From: CAWJLE01 sp963843645
GTDB lineage: Bacteria; Chloroflexota; Anaerolineae; DAOTYC01
Reading direction: 5' to 3'
Assembly (NCBI GenBank): GCA_963843645.1
Contig: CAWJLE010000001.1
Location: 496,001 to 560,000 of the forward strand
DNA length: 64,000 bases
In this document: positions 55,302-64,000 of the stretch, piece by piece
Position numbering within the stretch: position 1 is the stretch's first letter
How the letters are laid out: each line of letters begins with the position of its first letter
The notes under the pieces: generated by a model
Seen by the model: only the letters and a program-made list of their open reading frames with translations
Databases searched by the model: none
What the model was told of the DNA's origin: nothing
Position numbers and translations under genes: made by a program

Positions 55302-57875
55302 ATGATACCCGTCAGCCTGCGGCTGCGCAATTTTCTCTGCTACGGCGAAGACGTCGAGCCATTGGACTTCACCGGTCTCCATCTGGCCTGCCTGAGCGGC
55401 GAAAACGGCCACGGCAAGTCGGCCCTGCTGGACGCCATCACCTGGGCCCTGTGGGGCAAGGCGCGCGCTACGACGGACGAGCTGATCAGGATCGGCGAGA
55501 CCGAGATGGAGGTCGACTTCCAGTTCCTGTTGGAAGGCTGCCTGTACCGGGTCGTCCGCAAGCGGGATGGTTTCCGACCACGCAATCGCGGCCAGTCCTC
55601 GCTCGAGCTGCAGGTCGAGATCGACGGCCAGGCGCACGCGATGACCGAGTCGAACCTGCGCGCCACGCAGGCGAAGATCATCGAGCTGCTCCACCTCGAC
55701 TACGAGACGTTCATCAACTCCGCCTTCCTGCTTCAGGGGCGGGCCGACGAGTTCACGACCAAGGCGCCCATGGAGCGCAAGCAGATCCTGGCCGACATCC
55801 TCGGCCTGTCCCTCTACGATGACTACGAGTCTCGAGCCAAGGACCAGGCGCGGGCCAAGGAGATGGAGGCCCGGGCGCTGACCGCCCAGATCGAGCAATG
55901 GGACCGGGAGCTGGCCCGCCGCCCCTTTTACCTCAAGGAGCTGGCCGAGGCCGAGGCGCGAGCCGCGGAGTCGGCGAAGCACGTGCGCACGCTGGACGAC
56001 CTGGCGCAGGCCCTGCGCCGCGAATTTCAGGATCTGCAGGGCAAGCGGGGACAGGTGACAGAGCTCCAGGATCGCATGGCCCGCCTGCAGAACGACCTGG
56101 CTCGTCTCGACAAGCAAATCGTCGCCAGCCAGGCTCAGATCGCGGACTGCGAGACCGTCCTGGCCGATCGGGAACGAATCGAGGCCGGCCACGCGGCGCT
56201 GATCGAGGCCCGCTGCCGGCAGCAGAAGCTGGACGAACAGCTCCAGACGGTGCTGAAGCTCAGCGAGCGCAAGGCCGGGCTGGAAAAGACCCTGGAGGCC
56301 GAACGCCAGCGATGGGTGTTGGAGCAACGACGCCTGGCCGACCGGGCCGCCGAACTGGAACGGAAGGGCGCGGAAAGCCAGCGTCGGGCAGGCGAGCTGC
56401 ACAGCCTGGAAGAGTCACTGAAACACCTGCTGGAGATCCAGAGCCGGCGCGAGGCGGGCCGCGAGCAGGCCGCGCGCGTGGCCGAGCAGGCCGCAGCGCT
56501 GAGGGCGCGCGCGGAGCAGCTTCGTTCCAACGCCACAGTGCTGCAAGAGAAACGCGCACTTTGGTCTCCGGCCACCACGCCCACCGCCGAGGCGCAGTGT
56601 CCGCTCTGCGGGAGCCCGCTGAACGAGCACGATCAGCAACGCCTGCTGGCGGAGATGGTTGCCCAGCAGGCTGAAAATGAAGCCGCCGACCAGGCCCTGC
56701 GCGAGCAGCTGGCGGCTCTCAGCGCGGAGACACAGACGCTCCGCAGCGAGATTGCCGCCGCGGACAAACAGCTGGCCAACCTGCCGGCGCTGCAGACGCG
56801 CAAGGCCAGGCTCGAGGCTCGGCTGGAAGAGGCCCAGGAGGCGCAAGCGAGCCTGGCCGAGCTGAAACCGGACCTCGATGCGCTGGCGGCGCGCCTGGAA
56901 AGCGGCGATTTCGGCCACGAGATTCGCGCCCAACTGGCGGAAACCGAACGCGAGTGGCTCCGCCTGGGTTACGACCCCGCCGTGCACCAGGAAGATCGTG
57001 CTGACCTGGCACGGCTCGCCGCTTTCGAGGCGGAGAACGCGCGCCTGGCGGCCGCGGCAGACAACCTGCGGCGGGAGCGCGAACACGCCACCGGACTGGC
57101 TCAGCTGCGCGACCGCGCGCGTGCGGATCAGGCCGCGGCAGAGGAACAGGTCGCCGCCCTGGGCGACTGCCTGATGCGCTACGACGCCTGCCGGGACGAG
57201 CTCACCAATGCCGAGAAGGAGCTGCGCCTGGCGCAGGAAGAGCAGACGAAAGCGGGCCGCGTGCTGGGGGCCGCCCGGCAGAAGCTGGATGCATGCCAGA
57301 CCATCGAAGAAGCGCGAAAGATGAAGGTCGGCGAGCGGGCAGCCGCGCTGAATGAAAAGGCCCTGTACGACGATCTACGGGTCGCTTTCGGCAAGCGTGG
57401 GCTGCAGGCCATGATCATCGAGAACGTGCTGCCGGAGATCGAAGACGAAGCCAACGCCATCTTGTTCCGTATGACCGATGGGCCGATGCGCGTCAAGCTG
57501 GACACGCAGCGGGAGGCCAAGGACCAGAGCGTGATCGAGACGCTGGACATCACCGTATCCGACGAGTGGGGGATGCGCGCGTACGAGCTGTTCTCCGGCG
57601 GCGAGGCCTTCCGCATCAATTTCGCGCTGCGCGTGGCCTTGAGCAAGCTGCTGGCCCGGCGGGCGGGCGCCTCGCTGCAGACGCTGGTCATCGACGAGGG
57701 CTTCGGCACGCAGGACGCTCAGGGCCGCGAGCGGCTGATCGAGGCCATCAACTCTATCCAGAACGACTTCGAGAAGGTGCTGGTCATCACCCACATCGAA
57801 GAGCTCAAGGAAGCCTTCCCGGCGCAGATCGAGGTGTTCAGAACCGCGTCAGGCTCGCAGGTCCGGATCGTGTGA
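55302..57875 (+). CDS. SbcC/Rad50-like SMC-family ATPase
   Basis: 857 residues. N-terminal ATPase half LRNFLCYGED and LSGENGHGKSALLDAITWAL (Walker A), long coiled coil (~190-420 and ~455-690) with a zinc hook CPLC near residue 433, then the C-terminal half: ELFSGGEAFRINFALRVALS (signature) and LVIDEGFGTQDAQGRERLIE (Walker B and D-loop). With an SbcD/Mre11 nuclease it would process DNA ends and hairpins. No SbcD gene is next to it. The many palindromic repeats in this window are the kind of structure SbcCD cuts. Confidence 0.9.
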   Translation: MIPVSLRLRNFLCYGEDVEPLDFTGLHLACLSGENGHGKSALLDAITWALWGKARATTDELIRIGETEMEVDFQFLLEGCLYRVVRKRDGFRPRNRGQSSLELQVEIDGQAHAMTESNLRATQAKIIELLHLDYETFINSAFLLQGRADEFTTKAPMERKQILADILGLSLYDDYESRAKDQARAKEMEARALTAQIEQWDRELARRPFYLKELAEAEARAAESAKHVRTLDDLAQALRREFQDLQGKRGQVTELQDRMARLQNDLARLDKQIVASQAQIADCETVLADRERIEAGHAALIEARCRQQKLDEQLQTVLKLSERKAGLEKTLEAERQRWVLEQRRLADRAAELERKGAESQRRAGELHSLEESLKHLLEIQSRREAGREQAARVAEQAAALRARAEQLRSNATVLQEKRALWSPATTPTAEAQCPLCGSPLNEHDQQRLLAEMVAQQAENEAADQALREQLAALSAETQTLRSEIAAADKQLANLPALQTRKARLEARLEEAQEAQASLAELKPDLDALAARLESGDFGHEIRAQLAETEREWLRLGYDPAVHQEDRADLARLAAFEAENARLAAAADNLRREREHATGLAQLRDRARADQAAAEEQVAALGDCLMRYDACRDELTNAEKELRLAQEEQTKAGRVLGAARQKLDACQTIEEARKMKVGERAAALNEKALYDDLRVAFGKRGLQAMIIENVLPEIEDEANAILFRMTDGPMRVKLDTQREAKDQSVIETLDITVSDEWGMRAYELFSGGEAFRINFALRVALSKLLARRAGASLQTLVIDEGFGTQDAQGRERLIEAINSIQNDFEKVLVITHIEELKEAFPAQIEVFRTASGSQVRIV

Positions 57876-58018
57876 CGGTGCCCCTGCGTGGCCATTACGG
57901 CGAACACACCCGATGCACCGCGCCGATTGTCATTTTGCCCGACCTGCGGTAGTATGGGGGTATGCAATCCCCAGGCAACGTATAGCACGATAACAGGGAC
58001 AACCAGGAGGCAGATCAG

Positions 58019-58543
58019 GTGACATCCCAGGCACGCAAAGATGAATTGATGCAACAGGCCTACGAGGCCGGTTACGCCTACGAGAAGAAATTCGGCGGCT
58101 GCGGGCAGTGCACGTTCGCGGCCTTGCAGGACACATTGGACAAGCACGAACAGGACTGGGACTTCGTGTTCCAGTCGTTGACGGCGCTTGCCGGTGGTAT
58201 CAGCCGCCAGGGTGACGGCAGCTGTGGCGCTTATCTTGGAGGGGCCGCGTTCATGGGCCTGGTGATCGGCCGCGCGCGCGACAATTTCGCCGATCCCGAC
58301 AAGCTGCGGCGCAAGACTGAGGCATTGGTGGACCTGCTGCACGAGAAGTTCCAGAAGGAGTACGGCTCGATCACCTGCCATTCCATCCATCGCACTCTGT
58401 ACGGCCGCCCGTTCTACATCAAGGATACCGACGAGTTCGCGAAATTCGAGGCGGCGGGCGCCCACGAGACCGGCTGCACCAGCGTGGTCGGCAACACCGC
58501 GCGGTGGACGGTCGAGATTCTGTTGGACGCGGGCCTCGTCTGA
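58019..58543 (+). CDS. C_GCAxxG_C_C-family protein
   Basis: 174 residues from GTG 58019 with AGGAGG 8 bases upstream. Cysteines in the pattern of the C_GCAxxG_C_C family: GGCGQCTFAALQDTL, then DGSCGAYLGG, YGSITCHSI and ETGCTSVVGN. The family is thought to bind a metal cluster or heme and is often linked to redox or flavin enzymes; the flavodoxin-like gene downstream fits that. Function unproven. Confidence 0.82.
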   Translation: MTSQARKDELMQQAYEAGYAYEKKFGGCGQCTFAALQDTLDKHEQDWDFVFQSLTALAGGISRQGDGSCGAYLGGAAFMGLVIGRARDNFADPDKLRRKTEALVDLLHEKFQKEYGSITCHSIHRTLYGRPFYIKDTDEFAKFEAAGAHETGCTSVVGNTARWTVEILLDAGLV

Positions 58544-58589
58544 TTCGATTCCCAACGGCTGTGTTCTGTGAGCAGCCGACCGTCGGGCC

Positions 58590-58635
58590 GGGTTGAGGGC
58601 CGCCTCGCACCTTGCGATGCCGGTCCTCAACCCGA
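58590..58635 (+). terminator. Hairpin after the C_GCAxxG_C_C gene
   Basis: Exact 10-base arms 58590-58599 and 58626-58635 enclose a 26-base loop with partial pairing, 47 bases after the stop. No T-run, so only a possible terminator. The rest of the 58544-58868 gap shows no gene. Confidence 0.4.
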
Positions 58636-58868
58636 CCCGATCTGCAGGTTCCCCTTCGGTCGTCTCGTAACGTTTCCGCTGATGTCGCCGCGCATCGGCG
58701 CATCCTTGTTATCTTCCTTCCCCACTGTAACACTCAGGCACAAAACGTAATGGGCGACGTGTCGTAATGGTTGGTCGGGGGCTTCCCTCGAATATCGGCA
58801 CCGTTGAAATAGGGTGGCTCGCAGTCGTCGATCTCGGCGGCGGCGCCTATCCGGATGGGAGACACCAC

Positions 58869-59642
58869 GTGAAGAGAGTCGTCGCATTCGTCGGCAGTGC
58901 CCGGAAGAAGAACACGCACAACGCGGTCCAGCAATTCTTGAAGCATCTGCAGGCTCTCGGTGACGTCGAGGGCGAGATCGTCGCCCTGAGCGACTACAGG
59001 GTGGAGCCTTGCCGAGGCTGCCTGGTTTGCTTCGAGAAAGGCGAAGAGCTCTGTCCGTTGAAGGACGACCGGGACCTGCTGATGGACAAGATCGTCGCGT
59101 CCGATGGAGTCGTCTTCGCATCCCCGAACTACAGCTTCCAGGTGTCCGGGATATTGAAAGCGTTTCTCGACAGGTTCGGGTACGTCTTTCATCGGCCGCG
59201 CTACTTCGGCAAGGCCTTCACCAGCATCGTCACGCAGGGCATCGGTGGAGGCGGCGACATCGTCAAGTACCTCGATTTCGTCGGCAACGGTCTGGGATTC
59301 AATACCGTGAAGGGCGCTTGCGTCACAGCCCTGGACCCCAGGACGGAGAAGGATCAACAGAGGATAGACCGGACTCTCGCAAAGCACAGCGAGCGGTTCT
59401 ACGCCACACTGGCGAAACCGCCTTATCCCGTGCCGTCGCTGTTCAAGCTGATGGTTTTCAGGATGTCCCGGACCAGCATACGCCTGATGCTCGACGACAG
59501 CTACCGTGACTACCGGTACTACGCGGACAAGGGCTGGTTCGAATCCGACTACTACTATCCCACCCGCCTCGGCGCGCCGAAGAAGGTCGCGGGCAGGCTC
59601 TTCGACTTGACGTCACCACTGTTGAGACGGATGATGTCATAA
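58869..59642 (+). CDS. Flavodoxin-fold NAD(P)H-dependent FMN reductase/iron-sulfur flavoprotein-like
   Basis: 257 residues from GTG 58869 (GGATGGGAG upstream). VKRVVAFVGSARKKNTHNAV is the FMN-phosphate loop; RVEPCRGCLVCFEKGEELCP holds a cysteine cluster as in iron-sulfur flavoproteins; FASPNYSFQVSGILKAFLDR is the flavin-ring loop. The C-terminal ~80 residues (DDSYRDYRYYADKGWFESDY) are a helical extension. It would reduce FMN or a small electron acceptor. Confidence 0.83.
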   Translation: MKRVVAFVGSARKKNTHNAVQQFLKHLQALGDVEGEIVALSDYRVEPCRGCLVCFEKGEELCPLKDDRDLLMDKIVASDGVVFASPNYSFQVSGILKAFLDRFGYVFHRPRYFGKAFTSIVTQGIGGGGDIVKYLDFVGNGLGFNTVKGACVTALDPRTEKDQQRIDRTLAKHSERFYATLAKPPYPVPSLFKLMVFRMSRTSIRLMLDDSYRDYRYYADKGWFESDYYYPTRLGAPKKVAGRLFDLTSPLLRRMMS

Positions 59643-59713
59643 TCTAGCCTGGGGTCGGCCGATGTGGTACAGACCTCTGCCTGGGGTGTGTTTCAGGGTG
59701 TAATCTGGATTTT

Positions 59714-59895
59714 GGCGAGACCGCGACTGCGACTTATGTCACCCTGAGGGAGCGCCGTTTGCGACCGAAGGGTCTCGCGCGCGAGAAAGAACATCGTCAA
59801 TCGCACGACCGGGGACATTCCTTCTCGCGCGCGAGACCCTTCGGTCGCAAACGGCGCTCCCTCAGGGTGACATAAGTCGCAGTCGCGGTCTCGCC
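59714..59895. repeat. Long palindromic repeat (MITE-like), copy 2
   Basis: Arms 59714-59787 and 59822-59895 (74 bases each) are exact complements and match the arms at 7379-7568 with only a few changes. The central 34 bases are the reverse complement of the copy-1 centre with about two substitutions, so the two copies lie in opposite orientation. Confidence 0.9.
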
Positions 59896-59930
59896 CATAA
59901 TCTCGGATGCACCCTCCTGGGTGCAGCTAC

Positions 59931-59959
59931 TTGACAGCGGCCTGTTGTGGTTGTACCCT
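59931..59959 (+). promoter_or_regulatory. Possible promoter of the two-component system
   Basis: TTGACA at 59931-59936, 17-base spacer and a weak TACCCT at 59954-59959, 31 bases before the response-regulator start. As in copy 1, a promoter follows directly after the palindromic repeat. Confidence 0.45.
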
Positions 59960-59989
59960 TCTTTACAGAACATTGAGGTAGACGACACT

Positions 59990-60680
<691 letters not shown>

Positions 60681-60688
<8 letters not shown>

Positions 60689-62142
60689 AACATCACCCCG
60701 GCGCTGGCTCAAACCCTTCACCAGCCTGACCACTCGCCTGCTGCTGGGCTTCATCCTAGTCAGCGTCATAGCGGTCGGCCTGGTTGCGGTGCTGGCAAAT
60801 CAAGTCACGACGCACGAGTTTCAGCTCTACGTGAGCCGCGGGCGCCACGCCCGCGCCGAGCGATTGGCGCCGCTGTTCGCCGAGTACTACAGCCAAAACA
60901 GCAGCTGGAACGGCGTCGAATCACTGGTCACTTCGCTCAGCCAGGCGACCGATTCGAACCACCGCGAGATGACCGGGATCTTCACCTTCGGCAATGGTCG
61001 GAACCGGCCGGGAAACCTGCCCGGCCTGCTGCTGAGCTTCGCACCCGATCGTCTGATCGTGACCGACGACCACGGTCGCATCGCCGCCGATTTCGGCCGG
61101 CCAGCTGACAGGCAAGACCGTCTCGGCGGACGACCTGGCGAATGGCGCCTCAATCACCGTCGACGGCACACAAGTGGGAACGCTGCTGGTCGCCGCGTCC
61201 GGCCCCATGACCACGAACCCCCTGGAGGCGACTTTCCTCAGCCAGGTCAACGATGCCCTGATCCTGGGTGGATTGGGCGCCGGGCTGATCGCCGTCATTC
61301 TGGGTTTCCTGCTGGCCCGGCAACTCACCGCTCCTCTGCGCGCCCTGACCATGGCCGCGGAACGGTTGTCGCGCGGCGACTTGAGCCAGCGCGTCACCGT
61401 CCAGGGCACCAGCGAGGTCGCCGAGCTGGGCCACGCCTTCAATGAAATGGCCGCCTCACTGAGCCGGCAGGAGATGCTGCGCCGCAGCCTGCTGGCCGAT
61501 ACCGCGCACGAGCTGCGCAATCCGCTGTCCGTCATCCGCGGCGACCTCGAAGCGATGCTCGACGGCGTGTACGAAACCTCGCCGGACAAGCTGGCCTCGC
61601 TGCACGAAGAAACCTTGCTCCTGTCGCGCCTCGTGGACGACGTGCGGGCGCTTTCCCTGGCAGAGGCGGGGCAGCTCCACCTCAAGCGCGAGCAAGTCAG
61701 CCTGCGCGACGTCTTGACGATCGTCGCGACCAATTTCGCGCCGCTGGCCGAAATGCAAGGCGTCCGGCTCGAGTGGAAAGCGCCGCCCGACCCGCTCGAG
61801 GCCAGTGTGGACTCGCAACGCGTCCAGCAGATTGTGGCCAACCTGCTGTCGAACGCGCTGCACCACACGCCGCCGGAAGGGACCATCACGCTGAGCGCCG
61901 TCGACGGCCGCAGCCAGGTGGAGATCTCCGTGGCCGACACCGGCCCGGGCATCGCGCCGGAGAACCTGCCGCACGTGTTCGACCGGTTCTGGCGGGGCGA
62001 TACGGTCAGCCACAGCGACAGCAGCGGCCTGGGACTGGCCATCGTGCGCGGCCTGGCACAGGCGCACGGCGGCTCCGCCTGGGTGGAGAGCCCGTTAGGC
62101 CAGGGCGCGACCTTCCGCGTAAGCCTGCCACGCCACACGTAA
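60681..62142 (+). CDS. Sensor histidine kinase, one frameshift
   Basis: About 486 residues. Helix 1 (LLLGFILVSVIAVGLVAVLA), extracytoplasmic sensor (~35-170), helix 2 (ALILGGLGAGLIAVILGFLL), HAMP, H-box ADTAHELRNPLSVIRGDLEA, N-box NLLSNALHHTP, G1 DTGPGIAPENLPHVFDRFW and G2 SSGLGLAIV. Near 61095 one extra base in a GGCCGGCC context shifts the frame; corrected it reads GQLTGKTVSADDLANGASI. The catalytic core is intact, so a sequence error is likely. Ligand unknown. Confidence 0.88.
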
Positions 62143-62147
62143 CAGAC

Positions 62148-62418
62148 TCCGGAAGTTTCGAGGCCGGGAACTCTCGGAAGTTGCGAGACCTCGGAGCATT
62201 CGTCCCCGCGCCAAACTTCCGAAGTTCCCAAAACTTCGGAAGTTGTGAGACCTCGGAGCATTCGTCCCCGCGCCAAACTTCCGAAGTTCCCAAAACTTCG
62301 GAAGTTGTGAGACCTCGGAACATTCGTCCAGGCGCCAAACTTCCGAAGTTTTGGAAACTTTGGAAGTTTTCGAGACCGGGAACTCTCGGACGTCTCGAGA
62401 ATTCGGAAGTCTTGCCAG
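62148..62418. repeat. 62-bp tandem array of CTTCCGAAG/CTTCGGAAG palindromes
   Basis: The word CCAAACTTCC recurs at 62211, 62273 and 62335, a strict 62-base period; each unit holds a full palindrome and the spacer GTGAGACCTCGGAGCATTCG. Degenerate half-units flank the array. It fills the gap between the kinase stop and the ftsY promoter. Confidence 0.85.
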
Positions 62419-62439
62419 AATGTCTTTTTCCAGTATAAT
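62412..62439 (+). promoter_or_regulatory. Promoter of ftsY
   Basis: TTGCCA at 62412-62417, 16-base spacer and a perfect TATAAT at 62434-62439, 45 bases upstream of the proposed TTG start. Confidence 0.7.
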
Positions 62440-62483
62440 CGAAGCGTGGCAGTATATTGCCCACTCTGGGAGGTATATTCAAC

Positions 62484-63392
62484 TTGTTTGGCCGAAAAAA
62501 AGAGCTGACCCAAAGCCTGACGCGGACTCGCCAATCCTTCTTCGGCCGCATCACGACGCTGTTCGGCGCCAACGACATCACTGAAGAGCTGTGGCAGGAG
62601 TTGGAGGAACTGCTGATCCAGGGCGACGTGGGCGCGAATACCACGATCGAAGTGGTCGACCGGGTACGCGCGCGCGTCGACAAGGAACACATCCGCGAGG
62701 CGGACAAGGCGGAGGCGATCCTCAAAGAGGAACTGGTCCATCTGCTCGACGTGCGCCGCCGTCCGGCACCGCGAGTCCCGCTGAACGTGATCCTGATCGT
62801 CGGCGTGAACGGCTCGGGCAAGACCACGTCCATCGCCAAGCTGGCGCGGCATTTCCAACAGCAGAACAAGCGAGTCATGCTGGCCGCCGCGGATACCTTC
62901 CGCGCCGCCGCCATCGACCAGCTTCGCCTGTGGGGCGACCGCCTGGGTATCGAAGTCATCCATCACGAGCCGAACGGGGACCCGGGGGCCGTCGTGTTCG
63001 ACGCGGTGCAGGCTGCGGAGAGGCGCGGCATCGACGTGCTGATCGTCGACACCGCCGGCCGCCTGCACACGAAGTACAACCTGATGCAAGAGCTGAAGAA
63101 GGTCCGCAACGTGACCGGCAAATCGCTGCCGGGCGCTCCGCACGAGACGCTTCTCGTGCTGGATGGGACGACCGGGCAGAATGCGCTGGCGCAGGCCCAG
63201 CACTTCAAGGAGGCCGTGGAAGTCACCGGCGTGATCCTGGCCAAGCTGGACGGCACCGCCAAAGGCGGCATGGCCTTCACCATCGCCAAGGAATTGGCGC
63301 TCCCGATCCTGTACGTCGGTACCGGCGAGAAGGCCGAAGACCTGGCAGAGTTCGATCCACAAGAATTTGTCGATAGCCTGTTCGAGAGATGA
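62484..63392 (+). CDS. ftsY: Signal recognition particle receptor FtsY
   Basis: About 302 residues. SRP-GTPase NG domain: LIVGVNGSGKTTSIAKLA (G1), AAADTFRAAAIDQLRLWG (G2), VDTAGRLHTKYNLM (G3), ILAKLDGTAKGG (G4) and YVGTGEKAEDLAEFDP (closing loop). The acidic A domain is reduced to a short basic start, as in many short FtsY proteins. TTG 62484 is chosen with GGGAGG 10 bases upstream; TTG 62457 is an in-frame alternative. It docks ribosome-SRP complexes at the membrane. Confidence 0.93.
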   Translation: MFGRKKELTQSLTRTRQSFFGRITTLFGANDITEELWQELEELLIQGDVGANTTIEVVDRVRARVDKEHIREADKAEAILKEELVHLLDVRRRPAPRVPLNVILIVGVNGSGKTTSIAKLARHFQQQNKRVMLAAADTFRAAAIDQLRLWGDRLGIEVIHHEPNGDPGAVVFDAVQAAERRGIDVLIVDTAGRLHTKYNLMQELKKVRNVTGKSLPGAPHETLLVLDGTTGQNALAQAQHFKEAVEVTGVILAKLDGTAKGGMAFTIAKELALPILYVGTGEKAEDLAEFDPQEFVDSLFER

Positions 63393-63405
63393 GAATCAGA
63401 TCAAT

Positions 63406-64000
63406 ATGGAAGAGCTAGTCGCACGCTTAAACGAGATGGACAAAAGAATCGAAGACACAATGGTGCGTCTTTGACGTAGCCGGCGATCGCGAGAAGATTG
63501 TCGAGTTAGAAAAGCGCACCGGCGACCCGGCGTTCTGGAACGACCCGGAGAGCGCCCAGGCCGCGATGCAGCAGCTGAGCGCACTTAAAGAAAAGGTGGA
63601 ATCGTGGGACAAGATCAGCGGGCGCGTGAAAGACGCCGCGACGCTGGTCGAGCTGAGCACCGACGACGCGGATGAAGCAACGCAGCAGGAACTGGCCGCG
63701 GAGGTGGAAGAGATCTCCAAGGAGTGGCAAAAGCGCGAGTTTCAGCTCTTGCTCTCCGGCCGGCACGATCGGTCCGACGCCATCCTGGCCATCCACGCCG
63801 GGGCCGGCGGCACCGAGGCCCAGGATTGGGCTTCCATGCTGTTTCGCATGTACTTGCGCTGGGCGGAAGAGCACGACTACCAGACAGACATCCTGGATTC
63901 GCTGAACGGGGAAGAAGCGGGCATCAAGACCGTGACCCTGCACGTGAAGGGACCGTGGGCCTACGGGTACCTGCGGGCCGAACGCGGCGTGCATCGGCTG
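63406..64000 (+). CDS. prfB: Peptide chain release factor 2 (partial, programmed +1 frameshift)
   Basis: Zero-frame MEELVARLNEMDKRIEDTMV ends RL-TGA at 63472-63474; a +1 shift at CTT-TGA-C continues DVAGDREKIVELEKRTGDPA. Downstream FWNDPESAQAAMQQLSALKE, AILAIHAGAGGTEAQDWASM and ERGVHRL are RF2 text. The gene leaves the window before the GGQ motif. It starts 14 bases after ftsY. RF2 reads UGA, so low RF2 favours shifting and raises its own synthesis. Confidence 0.93.
63469..63475 (+). promoter_or_regulatory. Programmed +1 frameshift site of prfB
   Basis: CTT TGA C is the conserved slippery stop. The usual AGGGGG stimulator a few bases upstream is not present; only ATGGTGCG precedes it, which could pair weakly with 16S rRNA. 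Confidence 0.9.

Noticed and set aside
55098..56402. Long minus-strand open frame upstream of the hydantoinase A gene
   Set aside because: It is antisense to the SbcC-like coding sequence, has no homology, and the family start with a ribosome site is at 55097.
61174..62142. A separate short histidine kinase starting at 61174
   Set aside because: It would lack helix 1 and the sensor domain, which are encoded directly upstream in another frame; one indel near 61095 explains the split.

Overview
The window is GC-rich DNA from a free-living bacterium, most likely a member of Chloroflexota or a similar lineage. This is inferred from gene content and secreted-protein style: Thr/Pro linkers, a C-terminal VFVPxV-type tail, a TadZ/CpaE-like protein and dispersed palindromes. 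It is not proven by a marker gene. No rRNA, complete tRNA or CRISPR array was found.

Left end (1-10.2 kb): a branched-chain amino acid ABC transporter operon (livG-livF-livH, livM entering from the edge) on the minus strand, then a glyoxalase-fold dioxygenase and a carboxylesterase on the plus strand. All five carry several frameshifts but keep their family motifs, so I suspect indel errors near a contig end. An NmrA-like protein, an ABCB-type exporter (one frameshift), an orphan receiver-TadZ protein and a mandelate-racemase-family enzyme follow. A secreted phosphoesterase lies at 10.4-11.4 kb. An IS110-family transposase at 11.9-13.3 kb sits inside a larger element bounded by about 50-bp inverted repeats and a 10-bp direct repeat.

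13.9-27.3 kb is one long plus-strand exopolysaccharide operon with many start/stop overlaps: three family-2 glycosyltransferases, a polysaccharide deacetylase, a 946-residue protein combining phosphoribosyltransferase-like, kinase-like and HAD parts, a GH16 lipoprotein, a flippase fused to a phosphotransferase, a polymerase-like membrane protein and two small membrane proteins. Opposite it (27.4-36.7 kb, minus) is a secreted-enzyme locus with two purple-acid-phosphatase-like domains and six more GH16 domains on five proteins. Two of those GH16 domains have lost catalytic acids.

37.1-49.4 kb is a molybdenum/tungsten island. It holds moaA, tungstate transporter genes tupC and tupB, a DDTD protein, and a TupA protein fused to a sulfite-oxidase-like domain that carries an inserted cytochrome c. 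It also holds a protein with two CQLG motifs, a DUF134 regulator behind a strong promoter with a palindromic operator, a molybdenum storage protein and an AAA ATPase. The DDTD operon and the tupA fusion have the same conserved leader motif followed by an intrinsic terminator, which suggests one metal- or cofactor-sensing riboswitch class controls both. Two SDR dehydrogenases and a RhaM mutarotase lie between.

49.4-64 kb holds a HEPN gene with a truncated nucleotidyltransferase partner, a metallo-beta-lactamase-fold hydrolase, hydantoinase/oxoprolinase subunits, an SbcC/Rad50-like ATPase, two small redox-type proteins, an OmpR-type two-component system (kinase frameshifted), ftsY, and prfB with its programmed +1 frameshift running off the window end. 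Three palindromic repeat families punctuate the intergenic spaces.
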